Assembly: GCA_020809705.1 (NCBI GenBank)
Contig: CP085829.1
Location: 1,240,001 to 1,304,000, forward strand
DNA length: 64,000 nt
Direction: 5' to 3'
Source of the DNA: Calonectria ilicicola
Taxonomy: Eukaryota; Ascomycota; Sordariomycetes; Hypocreales; Nectriaceae
In this document: piece after piece, positions 11,166-23,172 of the stretch
How the letters are laid out: every line of letters starts with the position of its first letter
How positions within the stretch are numbered: position 1 is the stretch's first letter
Notes under the pieces: generated by a model
The model's input: only the letters and a program-made list of their open reading frames with translations
Database searches by the model: none
What the model was told of the DNA's origin: nothing
Made by a program: the position numbers and the translations under genes

Positions 11166-13480
11166 GGTAACAAAACTGTCAGGCGATGGGGACTAGTAGG
11201 GTATCGAAGATATATAAAAGTTAAAGGTATGTAGTTTTTGTGGGCGAGGGCACCATCCCATGATAATTCTAGCTTACTTCTCTTGTGGAATTTCCCCTTT
11301 TTTAAATAGAAGGCTGTGTATGACTCCAGCAAGATCAACGGTTCGTTGGGGGTCCTTTGTATGTATCAGTGTTGAATCAAGGGTTTTAGATTTTTCCTCT
11401 TAGTTGCTGCTGGTCAAGGCGCAGAACAGAAGCTTTGGGTAACTCCAAATTTAAATATGGGAGACAAAGAAAAATTACGAGTGACTCGGGAAGAGAAAGA
11501 AGGGTCCGTTCAATTGGCCACTGTTCTGCTTGTTCATATCCGGAATATGCCACTGTTTTTTATTATTTCGATCACTCATCATAAAAGATCAGAGCGAACA
11601 AACAAAATGCGGATTCATTCTTCTAATCTAATACCGGCCTAAATGTCAAAATCGTTGCGCATATTGCTTGCAAGGAAAAGGATAGTCTAAGCGACACTTT
11701 TGATCCAAGGGATGATATTGAGAAATGCGCCAATGACTATCGGGGCGGAACATGAACTTACAAGTGTTTATTATGGGATTGTTTGGATTAGCCGACGATG
11801 TATTAGGTGATTTATTTATAAGCAGCATAAGATTGGGCATTTTCATGCTACCACGACCTACGGTTTGAACCTTTTCTGCACTTCTTTTCTCAGAGCTTCA
11901 ATGCTAATATTTCAACCAGTATTCTCAGATTCATCTCCAATACTGGAAAATCTTTTCTCATTTAGAATATATTTTGTTCACGGCGGAGCAGGAAAAAACA
12001 TCATCTCCTTTGACGCCTCTCCGTGCCTTGATTACGAGAGACAATTCTGCAACCATCAAAGAGCGGTGCCAGGATTATTCGATCCAGATTCCATTGATGG
12101 TATACTAAATGCTTGCCATTCGAAAATTTCCCCAAAATTCACAATAGACCCAATATGTTCAATCTTAGCAACTAGCCATAGCGACGTGCTTGATCGGAAT
12201 TGCGACGCAATAGTCTCCATCCCAATCTCCAAGTTGAGCATTAGAGTTGTGACTCCGGCAATGGGGTAAACGTTTATGAGTCCTCATCACCAGATCTCAC
12301 AGGCTATGGATACGCATCATCGGTACATGGAGCAGCCCTGGATTATCCACTGCAGTGTTGATATTTGCCACACACTGTAGCTAGCTCCACTCCCTGGCCT
12401 AACCGACACACTAACCACCAGATCGACCACGCCTACCCCTGCCTGCACAAAGCCCGTTTTTTAAAATTACCGCTAAAAAGTCGAATCGATGATCTTTGCC
12501 TCACAGGGCCTACCCCGGCCAGCCTCAACATCATTCAGGCCGCGTTTTGATCAACGGGATCAACGGATCAAAGTAGTTCTAATCGTCCAAATAGACAATA
12601 GCTATAAGTAATAGTAATAGAACCTTCAATCGACGAGGCAAGACTTCCATGCACCCAAAGACCCGGTAGCTCACAATAATATTTATTCACTTGAGACGAA
12701 AATGCCTATCTAGGTAACAGAACAACAACCGGGTCGCCTGTTGTCGTAGTCTTTCTACTTTAGCTCTTCTCTGTTGTCTCGGTATCTCGACATGCAGTCT
12801 TACCGCCACTTTGGTAACTTGGCTGAAATCCAACAAATCCAGCCACCGCTCTGTCACGCCTACTTCTTACTTGGGGACATTGTGGCGCTGGCTAAGACCT
12901 AGTATGCATTCATTTTTTTCTTGCAAGTTTGCATACGGTAGAGATGATCGCCAGTTTAGAGGGCCAAGATGGAGACCAAACTAATGAAATGGCTATTTTA
13001 GTAGAGTGGATCAATGTCTTAAATCACAAATTACCCTAGATGACATACCATGACGACACGAAGTTCTGTAAGGCGCTTCTTCGGCAAAACATAAACAAAA
13101 TCTGTCATTGACTCAGTTTTGATCAGGTACAAACTAATTTCGCTTCCATTCTCTAAGTATATTAATTATACTGCACCACCTCCCCAAATCCTTCCACCGC
13201 TATCTTGATATTGAGGAATCAGTTGTTGTGGGCCAGCTTAATTAGTAGCACACGCACTTCATCACTCCTACCTATCACACCTCACATCTTATTTCTGCGA
13301 GCAATTGATTATACACCTTCCACAAGAACACTAGAAACATCTTTGTATGTTTGATCAGATGTAAGATGTTGCGAGTTGATCTTTTGATTCATTTGTCATT
13401 TTGGCGTAACTAACATTAACCCCCCTTTTAGCTGAGACTTGCAAATACCACTCTATCGAAAGTTTATTACGGAATACACC
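11166..13480. other. Long intergenic region
   Basis: A gap of about 2.3 kb. Modest ORFs at 11865-12269 (plus) and 12056-12241 (minus) overlap and show no motif. The last few hundred bases are pyrimidine-rich, as expected for the promoter and 5' UTR of the GH25 gene. Confidence 0.4.
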
Positions 13481-14155
13481 ATGATTCTCAAGGTCGCAGT
13501 CTTACTTTTGCTCAGCGGCATCGCCAATGCTCTCGTCCATGGCGTGGATTCCTCCAGTGAAGTTTCCACGGATATCTACCGGAAGGCTCTAAGCCAAGGG
13601 TTCACCCGTGCTGTTATCCGCGGCTATCAGGAAGCTTGTAGCGCGGGAGGTCGGGTCGACCCGACTATGGTCCCTAGCTATAAAAATGCCATGGCTGCAG
13701 GCTACAAGGACATTGATCTTTACTGGTTCCCTTGCACGGGGACAGGAAATCGTTGCAAGCCTTTGGCTGTCCAGGTTGCAGAACTCTCAGCAGCCATTAC
13801 CACAAATGGCATGAATGTTGGGCGTATATGGTTAGATATTGAGACGGACAGAGTTTGCAACGGTTGGGACTATGGGGCTGCCGGCAACTTGGCCAAGGCA
13901 AAGGAATTCATGGCAGCTGGGAAATTATCCGGACATGAATTGGGTGTCTATTCTTCGGCCACACAATGGGAGAATATCTTCGGCTCTCGGGGGGTGGTTT
14001 TGGATAATACTGTCCCCCTATGGTTCGCAAAATATGATAACATTGAAACACTTCAACTGAGCACTCCATTTGGGGGGTGGACGACAGCAGAAGGCAAGCA
14101 GTATACTGACCGATCGGCTAGCAAAAAATTTGACTTGAATGTATTCGCATCTTGA
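13481..14155 (+). CDS. Secreted GH25 lysozyme-like (N,O-diacetylmuramidase) protein
   Basis: 224 residues from the ATG at 13481 (context CACCATGA). An upstream in-frame extension has no ATG. A signal peptide is evident (MILKVAVLLLLSGIANA), with mature sequence from about residue 18. GH25 marks are the first strand VHGVDSSSEVS, with the conserved Asp, and the DxE pair in RIWLDIETD (about residue 120), the usual catalytic acids of the family. Further matches are GYKDIDLYWFPC and GVYSSATQWENIFGS, and the closing segment LWFAKYDN fits the TIM-barrel end. The enzyme would be secreted and cleave peptidoglycan between MurNAc and GlcNAc, in bacterial competition or nutrition. It is closest to the short Entamoeba/nematode/fungal type of GH25. 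Confidence 0.85.
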   Translation: MILKVAVLLLLSGIANALVHGVDSSSEVSTDIYRKALSQGFTRAVIRGYQEACSAGGRVDPTMVPSYKNAMAAGYKDIDLYWFPCTGTGNRCKPLAVQVAELSAAITTNGMNVGRIWLDIETDRVCNGWDYGAAGNLAKAKEFMAAGKLSGHELGVYSSATQWENIFGSRGVVLDNTVPLWFAKYDNIETLQLSTPFGGWTTAEGKQYTDRSASKKFDLNVFAS

Positions 14156-14660
14156 TGCTGGTTTAGCTAGGCTATGTAGCACTTTTGGGTTGATAATCCT
14201 TCTTATTACACTGTTTTGGAGCTAAACATGAAGACGGGTCGTTTGTATTGCCGCTGAGGGCCCCCGAAGCACGGGGAATCCAAGACGTGTGGGCAGCAAC
14301 TTTTGCAGGATGAAATGGCCTGTTTTGAGCGCCCACCCATGCTTGATCCATGTATTCGCCAAACCCTCCTCTTTCTAGCTGCTTCTTTGAATTGAAGTGC
14401 ACTGGTCCACTTTCTTTCCGAGCTTGATCCAACTGTTTGTTGGCCTTGGGAATAAGGCTAGGCAATGGTGGCGAATCTCTAGCAGAGCCAAAGTCCAGCA
14501 TTTTGCATTTGGTGGAGTGGGGAACAGTACGCGGAGTCGGCGCGACAGCCCACTGCAAAACCACTGTAAAAATCCGTCCCACCGCGAATGCCCCTTGCTA
14601 AAAACAACACCGCCAGCATTTTCTTCTCGTGCGTGCCCAATCAGCTACAACCATTAAATC

Positions 14661-14985
14661 ATGGGCGCAACCGCAACCGTTATTCTTGCCGGTTTCAAAG
14701 TTCCAACAACCATGTTCAATGTTTTTTTTTTTTTTTTTTGCTACTAACGGGATTCCACAAGCAAATGGCTTCCATTCGATGGGGACCGCCTGGATGGACA
14801 ACGACCCGATGGCTTCTCGTCTTTTCAATAACATTGCCCAGCAGCCAGCAGCGGGACCATGGCTGATGAGCGACGTTTCGCGCCCTCCTCCCTCAAGTTT
14901 TAGTCCAACTCGGACAAAACCTTCCAATCATGCTGAGGACTGCATACCCTCTGGTTTTTCATTTATCGGAAAAATCTCACTTTAG
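14661..14985 (+). pseudogene. Possible small gene broken by an 18-T homopolymer
   Basis: An ATG at 14661 opens a reading frame (MGATATVILAGFKVPTTMFN) that runs into a run of 18 T (14722-14739) and then stops. The next frame after the run stays open to 14985 (NGIPQANGFHSMGTAWMD). A one-base change in the tract would join the two, so this may be one small gene with an unstable homopolymer. I do not recognise the product, and chance ORFs on both strands cannot be excluded. Confidence 0.25.
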
Positions 14986-15706
14986 AGTTTAGGGCTGAGA
15001 TCATCCTCTGCGAAGCTATATGGCATGACCTCATTTCGCATTGATGTACGGGCCACTAATGAGCGCCAGCATCCTGCCCTGTCAAATAGCTGTTTCATGG
15101 AACATTTTGCGTTAGCCCTCGTAATCCATTCGCAGTAAATACCCATCCAAAATATGTTTTAACCGTGCCGATTTGTGTACTTTTCTGTGACTAAAGTAGC
15201 CCTTATGCTATTTATACTGAAACATCATTTATAGGCGAGCAAAGGGCATGAAAGGCACTGTCGCAATTCATTTATGCGGCTAAATTATGAGCACGTTGCG
15301 GTGCTTTGGCGTTGAAATAGGGTCTCCATCCTACACGGAGACCTGACGGACTCTCACTGACCAAGGCATGACGACAGCTCACGCAGTTGACACGCGCTGA
15401 CTGAGCTAATCTCGCATAACCCCGCAACCTGGTTCCAGAGGAAACATGACAGTTTTACATTGATTCAAATTTGTCTCTACTCTTCATGCTGCTGTTTTGG
15501 AGCTCTCTAGCAACAATACTGAACCGGGTATAAATATTGTGCGTTCTCCCCTGCATCCAACGAGACAGTCCATCAGCAAGCAACACTCACCCACATACAC
15601 ACACACTATTTAAACAATTCTACAAGACCTCCAAAGGTGAAATATTCACACCAGAAACTAAATCAACTTTACTAACTCGATGCTCAGTCCAGCACAACTT
15701 ATCAAC
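14986..15706. other. Intergenic, promoter of small secreted protein
   Basis: No coding motif seen. The right end holds a TATA box and a CA-rich leader just before the small secreted protein gene. Confidence 0.45.
15529..15536 (+). promoter_or_regulatory. TATA box of the small secreted protein gene
   Basis: TATAAATA lies about 170 bp upstream of the ATG at 15707, followed by a C/A-rich leader with no upstream ATG in strong context apart from one in-frame ATG at 15680. Confidence 0.5.
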
Positions 15707-15886
15707 ATGAAGTTCTACGGCACTCTCGTTGCTTTCGCTCTCACCCTTCTCTACGCGGGCGTAGAAGGTGCATCCATCAGCAACTGTGCTCTGTGTTTTG
15801 ACTCTGGCACAGGGCCTGGGGCTCTCACCAACTGCTACGATTGTGTCAAACAGAACGGCTGCCCTACTAGTATTTGCAACCGATAA
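15707..15886 (+). CDS. Small secreted cysteine-rich protein, 59 residues
   Basis: The ATG at 15707 (context CAACATGA) gives a clean signal peptide, MKFYGTLVAFALTLLYAGVEG. The in-frame ATG at 15680 would put nine polar residues in front of it, so the later start is preferred. The mature part is about 37 residues with six cysteines (NCALC, NCYDC, GCPTSIC), enough for three disulfides. No recognisable family. Small secreted Cys-rich proteins of this kind are candidates for effectors, antimicrobial peptides or secreted signals; which of these applies cannot be decided. A good TATA box upstream supports a real gene. Confidence 0.65.
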   Translation: MKFYGTLVAFALTLLYAGVEGASISNCALCFDSGTGPGALTNCYDCVKQNGCPTSICNR

Positions 15887-18875
15887 ACGACTTAGGCAGT
15901 TGTCATTGAGGCATTTGGTCAGAACATGCACCGATAGGATGGGAAGGATCCTTAATGTGATGCATTTGAGGAGACGGCACCTCTGCAAGCCACACACACA
16001 CAAGCAACCCACCTAGGAACTTGACCTTGGTGACTGCTCGTGACAACACAACCAAGACACAATGTTAGTATTAATTTTACTTACAATGATATTAGTTAGT
16101 TCTATTCAGAAGGTTTATATAAAGAAATTCAATAAGGCTAGCTATACTGGCCAGAAAGATAGTTAATTAGACATAGTAAAATTTTATTGGAAAGGAGAAG
16201 GTTGATGATTTATTTTGGTACTAATGAATAATCCCTTTTATCAGGTAAAGCTAAACTACTATAGAGTAGGTTAATCCCTCAAAATCCACCTTGACCCAAT
16301 CCTCCAACAGATTAAAGAGTTCCAGTTTCCGGTATCCGAACATGAATGGGCGGGGCGTTAAGATAGGCAATATGCTGTAGTTAGGGCACGTTTCTTTCCA
16401 AATAAACACAATGTATTTGTTATCCGAAAACATCTTGGTTCAAATGAGTGGTCTTTCTCGGGAGTGACGCATGCAAATATATCGGCATTTTTGCCGTGAA
16501 AAAAAAAGACAGCCTAAAGCGATGGGAACAGATCTATCAACTTTTGCATCCAATCTTCGACTTCGATTTCTCCCTGTTGATTGATTACAATATTTAAAGG
16601 TCTTTCAAATCGATCATTGGAATATGAATTGGAGGGTCAAGGTAGAATACACCCGCTACCTGAAAGATTGTCTCCGCTCTGCTTTTTCCCGCTATTTCCC
16701 AGCTGCTCGATACCTAGATACCTAGATAAATAACATCAATATATCATTCTTCCCATCCCACGGCATTTAAAGAATCTTACTTCTAAAATGACTCTATTGG
16801 CCGTGCCCCGGCCCTGCCCGTCGTGCTTCACACCCCGACTGGCCCTTGTGGCGTTGGCGTGTGGTGGCAGTGGTGGTGGGGCTGGATGAGGAGACTCAAG
16901 GAGATAAATTGATTCAAATCAAATGAAATCACCTGAAATTAATATTTCTTCACTAAAAGTTACTTAATCGAGATTCCTTTTTTAATGCAAATGCACTATA
17001 AACCATAAGTATCCGCCAACACGACCATAATTAGAGCTCCCGTTCCAAGCGAGCACAAAAGTCTGGATGCCCTCAAGTTCATAAAAGTTGGGAAGCCCAT
17101 AAATGCAACCAAAGAGGTGTCTGAATCCGTAGATTAAGACAACAGGCTTTTCACACAGGTTGAGATTTCAATCCTCTCCTTAACACAACACTTTTCTCTC
17201 AATCGCTCCAAGCCATATGTCGGCATTCAAAGCAAACTCGCGATTCGCTTGAAGTCACTGTTGCCAAGATCGAGAACCCCTCTCATATACCACACACGAA
17301 CCCACCGTTCTTCGACAAGGCCTCAGCGACCCAAGCTTGCACTGGTCCCATCAAGCATAAGGATTGTGACAGGGAACGTGGGTTTGAACCCTCGGCCTTT
17401 TGAAAAAATTAGCTTTATTCGGCGGAATAGTTAGTATGGCTGCAATACCGGTCTTAGTGATAAAGGGATTCTGATCTCAACACCAGGAAGAAGATCAACA
17501 CACCCCAATCAATAGTTTCTTCAGCTTATTTTAAAGCTCTCTTTTTAAGATATTTTCTAATCCATGTACCTTAGTTATATTCATGATTTTTATTTAATTT
17601 TATTATATTAGATTTTATTTATTTTCCCCTCCTATGAGCTCTACTTCAATTACAGTAAATAATTAAAAATTCGGCTCTTTGGGTTTTGTTTGTGGTTTGG
17701 GCAACGTTCGAATTCCGTCCCATATCAGTATGTAGAAAGGTTACCTAATTTAGCCAGATTAAATTCAATTGGATGGATCAATCACAATAGCTACCACTCT
17801 TTTACTTCATTTGCCTCTCAGGATCCTCAGTGTGGCAAGAGCTAAAGAACGTCAGAACAAGCGCCAGTGGAGCCTCTTGAAACACGACTGCGCCGCTTCA
17901 GCCTCCAAGAAAAACAAAAGTTTGGACCTGTCTGTGCAAGCATCAGAACCTATATGCTCGAACTGAGGAGGAGTTGACAATGACAGAGAGATAGTGTCGC
18001 AGCTGGCACATGCATGCACTGAATTAATGGAGGGCTCAAAGTATCTGCAATAAGTTGTAGCGATTGCACATGAGAAGTAATCAGCGGAGAGAAGGTATGT
18101 CAGGTGAGTTATTGAAACATGATGGCAGGTTTCTGAAACAGAAACTCACCCCCAAAGGCTTGCCACCAGCGCCAGCCAGGTCAAGGTTTTCCTCAAACAA
18201 CAAATGATGGATGAGAACCAAGAATCTTCTAAATTTCCGAGAAGTCAAGGTAGTGATGGGTCTTTTGTTGCGCACGAGAAAGAATCACGCCGTTGACCAG
18301 GGAAGGCTGATGGCACCCAGCTGCAACTACTTGGGGTAGCTGCCGTGTCTTTGGAATTTCTTTTCTTCGGCGATGAAGTCGTAATCTAGACCGGGTAAAA
18401 ACTTGCTATGTGTCCTGGAACGAGTGGTTGGACCCAAGGGAGCCTGACTGCGGCGAAGGCAAATCCAGGCGCGAGGCGATGCAAGGGCGGGCGAAGTTTT
18501 GAAAATTGTGAACGAACGGGTGGCAAGCAAATCACGTGCATCCACGAACACGGAAATCCGACATTTGTAGTAGATGCGTGGTGATGGGCTTTTGGAGCTG
18601 AAACTTAGGACAATGTTGAAAATGAAGATCAAATTGGGCATTATCTAAGAAGAAGATTCAAGCAAGAGCTGCCCTAGCTTGACGGATTTTGGTGGACAGT
18701 GGCTGCCAAGTGGACCCAAGACGCTTACAAAAAAAGACTTTCACTTCTCATCTCCCTTCGCCAATCCAAAGTTTTCCCTCGTTTTTTTGTCCGCTTCTTC
18801 CAGAGGAGTCCATTCATATCCAACTGACGTGCCGTCTAGATACAGTTAGCTGTTATTCGCACAAGTCAAAAAACT
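15887..18875. other. Long intergenic region, about 3 kb
   Basis: AT-rich, especially 16.0-16.3 and 17.5-17.7 kb. Several ORFs of 60-104 codons exist on both strands, none with motifs or signal peptides that persuade me. A GGGTTTGAACCC stretch near 17380 resembles a pol III B box but has no tRNA fold around it. Confidence 0.4.
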
Positions 18876-19342
18876 TCATTCCATACTCATGACTTTAACA
18901 GCTCTAAACAATGGTGGCTGCTGGCAATAGCCACCCACAGGTGTATCCCCTTTTGCACAGCCATATTGGCAATACCGGACCACTTCCAGCTCATGCCACA
19001 ACGTCTTTTTATTCTTACGGCAAAAGAATAGGTAGCCTGCAGGATTACCTCCTCCAATACCACCTTTCCTCGCAAGATCTTCAACTTTGCGAGAGTCCTC
19101 TGGCTTTATGTCAGTAGATAGACCTAGGAATGCGTTCGTAATTGCTCACCGATGAAGCGCGAAATGCTGTGGCCACAATAGTATGTGTTTTTGGTACATT
19201 GTGGAAGCATGGGCGAGGCGGGTATATCGATCTGTGCAAGCATTGTGCGAATAAGCTGGCTGGTAACCTCATTCATGGCGGGAACACCTAGGACAGTTCC
19301 AAGGAGTAGGAAAAGAGAAGAAAAAAGAAGGAGAAATTTCAT
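18876..19342 (-). CDS. Small secreted cysteine-rich protein, 138 residues, one intron
   Basis: Exon 1 is 19342-19150 and exon 2 is 19099-18876. The 50-bp intron begins GTGAGC, contains CTGAC and ends CCAG; the phase fits and no stop occurs. Without splicing only the first 72 residues are seen. The signal peptide is MKFLLLFSSLFLLLGTVLG. The mature protein has six cysteines in the order QCTKNTYYC, FFC, YCQYGC and GYC. The pattern of Cys-x6-Cys-Gly, a central YLFFC strand and a final YCxxGCxxG...YC resembles a family of small secreted proteins common in plant-associated and soil ascomycetes. I recall that family only by pattern. Molecular function unknown. Confidence 0.7.
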
Positions 19343-19858
19343 CTTGCCGATTGATGAAGGTGAAAAAGATTTGTTCGTGAATCGAGCCAAGAGTAAAAAG
19401 ATGAAGAGAATTAGAAGCAAATGATGCGAATGACCAATATTTATAAGGCTCATGACTTCGATATCAGAGTTGGAAAGAGTCACAGCACAACCCCTTTGGA
19501 TACCACACTGCAAAACTTGGGGAAAAGGTTGAAGACAAAATAACTGCAGATGTACCGTGGAAACCTTAACCTGACCAGAAAAAAGAAGACTTCCAACGTT
19601 ACCCTCAACATGTCCCTCAAGGTAGTGTGACTGACATAATACCCGTAAAACTCCGTAACTTCGGATTTCTCCGTGGGTCTTAACGCCCTTATTAGAACCA
19701 ATTAACCGTGCCCAATGAACAACCGATCTCTAAAAGCTGCTTAATCAAGCCGCTCGTTGGTTGTTAGCCATGGAGAGCGTATTTCACTGGTCTGACATGA
19801 GGGGTCAAGACCCACGGCTAAATCCCAATTTACTGACTCGTTACGCTATCATACTCGG
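19343..19858. other. Intergenic
   Basis: Upstream of the spliced secreted-protein gene and downstream of the WD40 relic. Nothing else can be supported. Confidence 0.4.
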
Positions 19859-21115
19859 TTAAATAGACCTCCCCATGTCCTCAATTCGAATCCACAACAG
19901 ACCCACCCTATTGAGGCTTATTGCGACGGATGAGCCCTTGGTTGCCAATATTTGCCCCCTGTACTCTATGGGTATGAAAAGCACTCTTCGGTTACCAAGC
20001 ATAACCCAGCAACCATCCTCCGACATGGTATAGCTATGAATCCCGTCTTCTTGATGACGATAACCGGGAAAGACTCTGATTTCGAAACCTTCATCCAAAT
20101 CCACTATACAAACGGTGGTAAAGAGAAGTGATTCATGAGTTAGATCGAATCGAAGGTTTTTTTTTCCTGGATAAACAAATAATCCCGTAATAGGAGCCTG
20201 TTTCAGCAGCCAAAAAGCTTGATATTTTTACCTCCTGAGACAGCAAGCCGTTTCGTATTCAGTAATAGGGCTAATGAATTGATTGAAGAGTTGACTTTCA
20301 CTTTTAGATTGCGATTTATTATACCCTTACTCAAGCTCACCAAGAAGATAGTATATCCAATGGCTATAGCAAGCCACAGAGAATCTGGTGACAAAGCAAA
20401 TGACCGCCATCTTGTACGTTTCAAATTGTCTTCCTTAGTAAAAGGCATGGCTGAATCCAGAGTTAGAATGCAACGAGCGTCGAGGACATATGATACATGC
20501 ATGATTAGGGATGCTCGGGACGTCGCGTTCTTGGATGCAACCACTACTGACTGTGTCCCAAAACTGGTAAATATTTGCAATTACTCGACCTTTGGGAGCC
20601 AAAAATGGCTTTCATTGTGCCATGCTCATCAAATTCTTGCATGCCGTCACGCTAAATTTAGCGTCAAGTCCCAAAACTCGATTGGGTGCCGCAACTTCTT
20701 TCGGAAGAGAATGTATGGGTTGTTACACAGTCATTTGTTCGACCTAGGTTCCATATTTTAATCTCTTTATCACATGATGCGTATGAAATGAGTGACTGTT
20801 CCATAAAAACAAGATGATGCCACTTTTTGAACATAATCCTCGAGCGCACAGGTGCACCTTGACACCGTTGTCTTGTCCGCATTTAGTCATCTGCAGAAAA
20901 CGTGATTGCCAAAGCCTATGCCGGAATTCGCCAATTGTTCGTACACATTTGCCTGTAGTCGGATCCCATATCCTGACGTCATTAGATAACACTGAACCCA
21001 GCAGCGTAACTAAGGGGAAAGTGAGCTCGTAATATCTACCCCAAAAGTCCCAAAAGAATATACGCTGAAGGGTGTTGGTATTCCGCTGTCCGACTGGTAC
21101 TTCTGTGAAAACCAC
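19859..21115 (-). pseudogene. Decayed C-terminal WD40 region of a NACHT-WD40-type protein
   Basis: Pieces of one WD40 propeller appear in changing frames along the minus strand. At 21115-20744 there is NDVRIWDPTTGKCVRTIG, a textbook WD repeat end. At 20882-20664 there is ASCDKEIKIWNLG. At 20580-20203 there is FALSPDSLWLAIA. At 20104-19859 there is YTMSEDGCWVMLGNRRVLFIP, then IEYRG and SSVAISL. That final piece matches the characteristic closing segment of fungal NACHT-WD40 (NWD/HET-E-like) proteins. At least three frame changes and several stops separate the pieces. No NACHT domain remains in the flanking 2 kb, so this is a 5'-truncated, frameshifted relic. Confidence 0.62.
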
Positions 21116-22853
21116 GCCAGGAATAAGAGCTTCAGTTCGGTTGAGTTTTCCGCGGTACGAAAATATTGTGCTAAGAAGGAGAAATCAGTAGCCAACCAGC
21201 TGAGCATGGCAGGTACAACCAAGCAAGGGTGTTTTTTTATTTACTGGGATTTTGTGCGACTGATATTCCAATGCCGAGTCTCTCGTATTCGTAAATGCTT
21301 GCTAGGGGTTTCCCTCCCTTTGAAATTACCGAGCGAATTCGATTGAGGCTGTCGACTTTGGCTGACTAGAATGAACATGCATGTGGCGAGGTTCGTTAAC
21401 CATCCTCGTGTGCATTAGGGCACAGATAAGCGGGGTTGGAAAATCATCAGTGAATTGTCAATGATCACGTTCATGGCCCAGGTTTATGCAGTGTGATACA
21501 TTTTTACAAACTGGAGGACTGGAAACGAGTGGTACAGTGAGGGGTAACTTCATCTACTTTCATGAAAAGTAGTGCATAGAGATTGAGCCATGAAAATGAG
21601 CAAAGCATACTAATAAAAACAATGATGCAGTGAAAATGAGTTTGAGTATTGGTGCTTCAAATCTCCCCGTCCATTTCAGAAATCGTAATCTGCTTAGGTT
21701 ACTTAGGATCTTGTCTCGAACCAACGGAACCAGTTTCCAATCTGGTTCAGACCTCTTTCCGAGCCGCAATGCTAACCTCCTGCAGACAATGATAAATATA
21801 CTCCTGCCACATGCGAAGGTTGTACTGTGCTGACTAGGGGTCCCGGGGAAAATGTGAGGGTGTGGCAATATGTAATTGATGACGTGGTGAAATACGCTCA
21901 CAACGAGTAGACCCAGCGGATACGAGCTGTAACACACAAATGACAATCCCACAGATAGCCCCGAGGTATAACAAAGTCCTGTATTGCAAGCAACAGCCTC
22001 ACCGAAATTACACTGCGCACAACAGATACGAGGTTATCGGTCGCAGCCCATTTTGAGGTCGTGAAGGCAACCAGAAGAGGCTATTGGACGAGATGAGATG
22101 ATACGAAATACGACGGCCCTGATCCGTACGAGGGTGGGGCCTCAACGGTTGTGCTCAGGGCCAGGCCTTTTTGTGGCGTCTATCAGCTCGAATTATGCGG
22201 TGTATTGAATCACCAGCCTCACCCTTGAGTGGCAATACTCGCCTTCCCCGCCGCCGTGTCATTCAAATGATTTTTAGGCAATCCTTTTAGAGGAAATATA
22301 ATGATTTTATTATCCAATGCTAAGTGATTTGGGATACGACGTTATGCGTCGAGGTGACTCTGATCCTCGGTGCTGGGCATCGGTCAGAAAATGGGTGTGC
22401 CATGCCGTAGATAAAGAATCTGATGTCGCAGATGAAGCTTGGCCCTAATGGGTGGGATAGAAGGTTCCAAATATAGCTAAATCTATCTCTGGTGTTTTAC
22501 CATGCCTTTATTCATTCTTTAAGATATCGGGCCGAGACCGGGCGGTATCGTGACCCATCTGCACTCAGTGTTCCACAACAATCAGCAATACACCACGGTC
22601 AGTCGAATCGTTCCCATCTTTAACCCGTTTTTTTTTTTCTTTTTTGGAAAATATTGGAAAAGTGATACATTTAACAAACGGCAAGTGTATCCTATTGAGT
22701 CCTTGGAAATGCCGCAATTACGCAATGTGGAACGATGGCTTAATTGATCTCGAGGCGAGAGACAGCCTTTCGTCAAGCGTCTACAAATCGAACTTCATTT
22801 AAAACAAACCTTCCTCTCCTATTTCAATCGGCTACACTCTTTTTGCATGAGCC
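21116..22853. other. Intergenic
   Basis: No supported gene. A T-rich homopolymer tract lies near 22627-22645. An ORF at 21560-21952 (minus) has no motif and probably is chance. Confidence 0.4.
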
Positions 22854-23172
22854 ATGACATATTCATCTAAGATACATCTTTCTCTGCATCAAGTTTCATA
22901 TCCATTTGATGACAGAGGATATCATGTTCAATCTGATGCTCTTGAAGAAGCACCTCCGATTTGCCACCACCATGTATGTATCGCTATATTATGCGTCCTT
23001 TCATTCATGATCTAATTCTAAGGCGCTCTATCCTAGGGGAAAAAAACGACCTGTTTTAATGTGGACATGCTGTACCTGCTACTTTGCCGGGATGCCGATT
23101 GGACCTGATCCCTGCCAAGGTTGCGGCGCACCGAGATGCTCTTATTGCCGAGTCGAGAAGATTTACCTATAA
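22854..23172 (+). CDS. Small zinc-ribbon-like protein, two exons, 89 residues
   Basis: Exon 1 is 22854-22973 (context GCCATGA) and exon 2 is 23023-23172. The 49-bp intron starts GTATGT, has TCTAAT and ends TAAG; both sides are in phase 0. The second exon encodes WTCCTC, then DPCQGCG and RCSYC close to the C-terminus. This spacing of paired cysteines (CxxC...CxxC...CxxC) fits a small zinc ribbon or double knuckle. Similar short proteins with a Trp before the first CxxC and a final RCxxC are common and uncharacterised in filamentous fungi. There is no signal peptide; a nuclear or cytosolic zinc-binding role is inferred. A different 3' splice site at 23036 would break the frame. Confidence 0.55.

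Noticed and set aside
11865..12269. 134-codon ORF on the plus strand
   Set aside because: It is overlapped by an equally plausible minus-strand ORF. Neither has motifs, so it is probably chance in an AT-rich gap.
17360..17400. B-box-like GGGTTTGAACCC as a possible tRNA gene
   Set aside because: No matching A box, acceptor stem or anticodon arm could be folded around it.
21560..21952. 130-codon ORF on the minus strand with hydrophobic ends
   Set aside because: No recognisable domain, and hydrophobic runs come from T-rich DNA.
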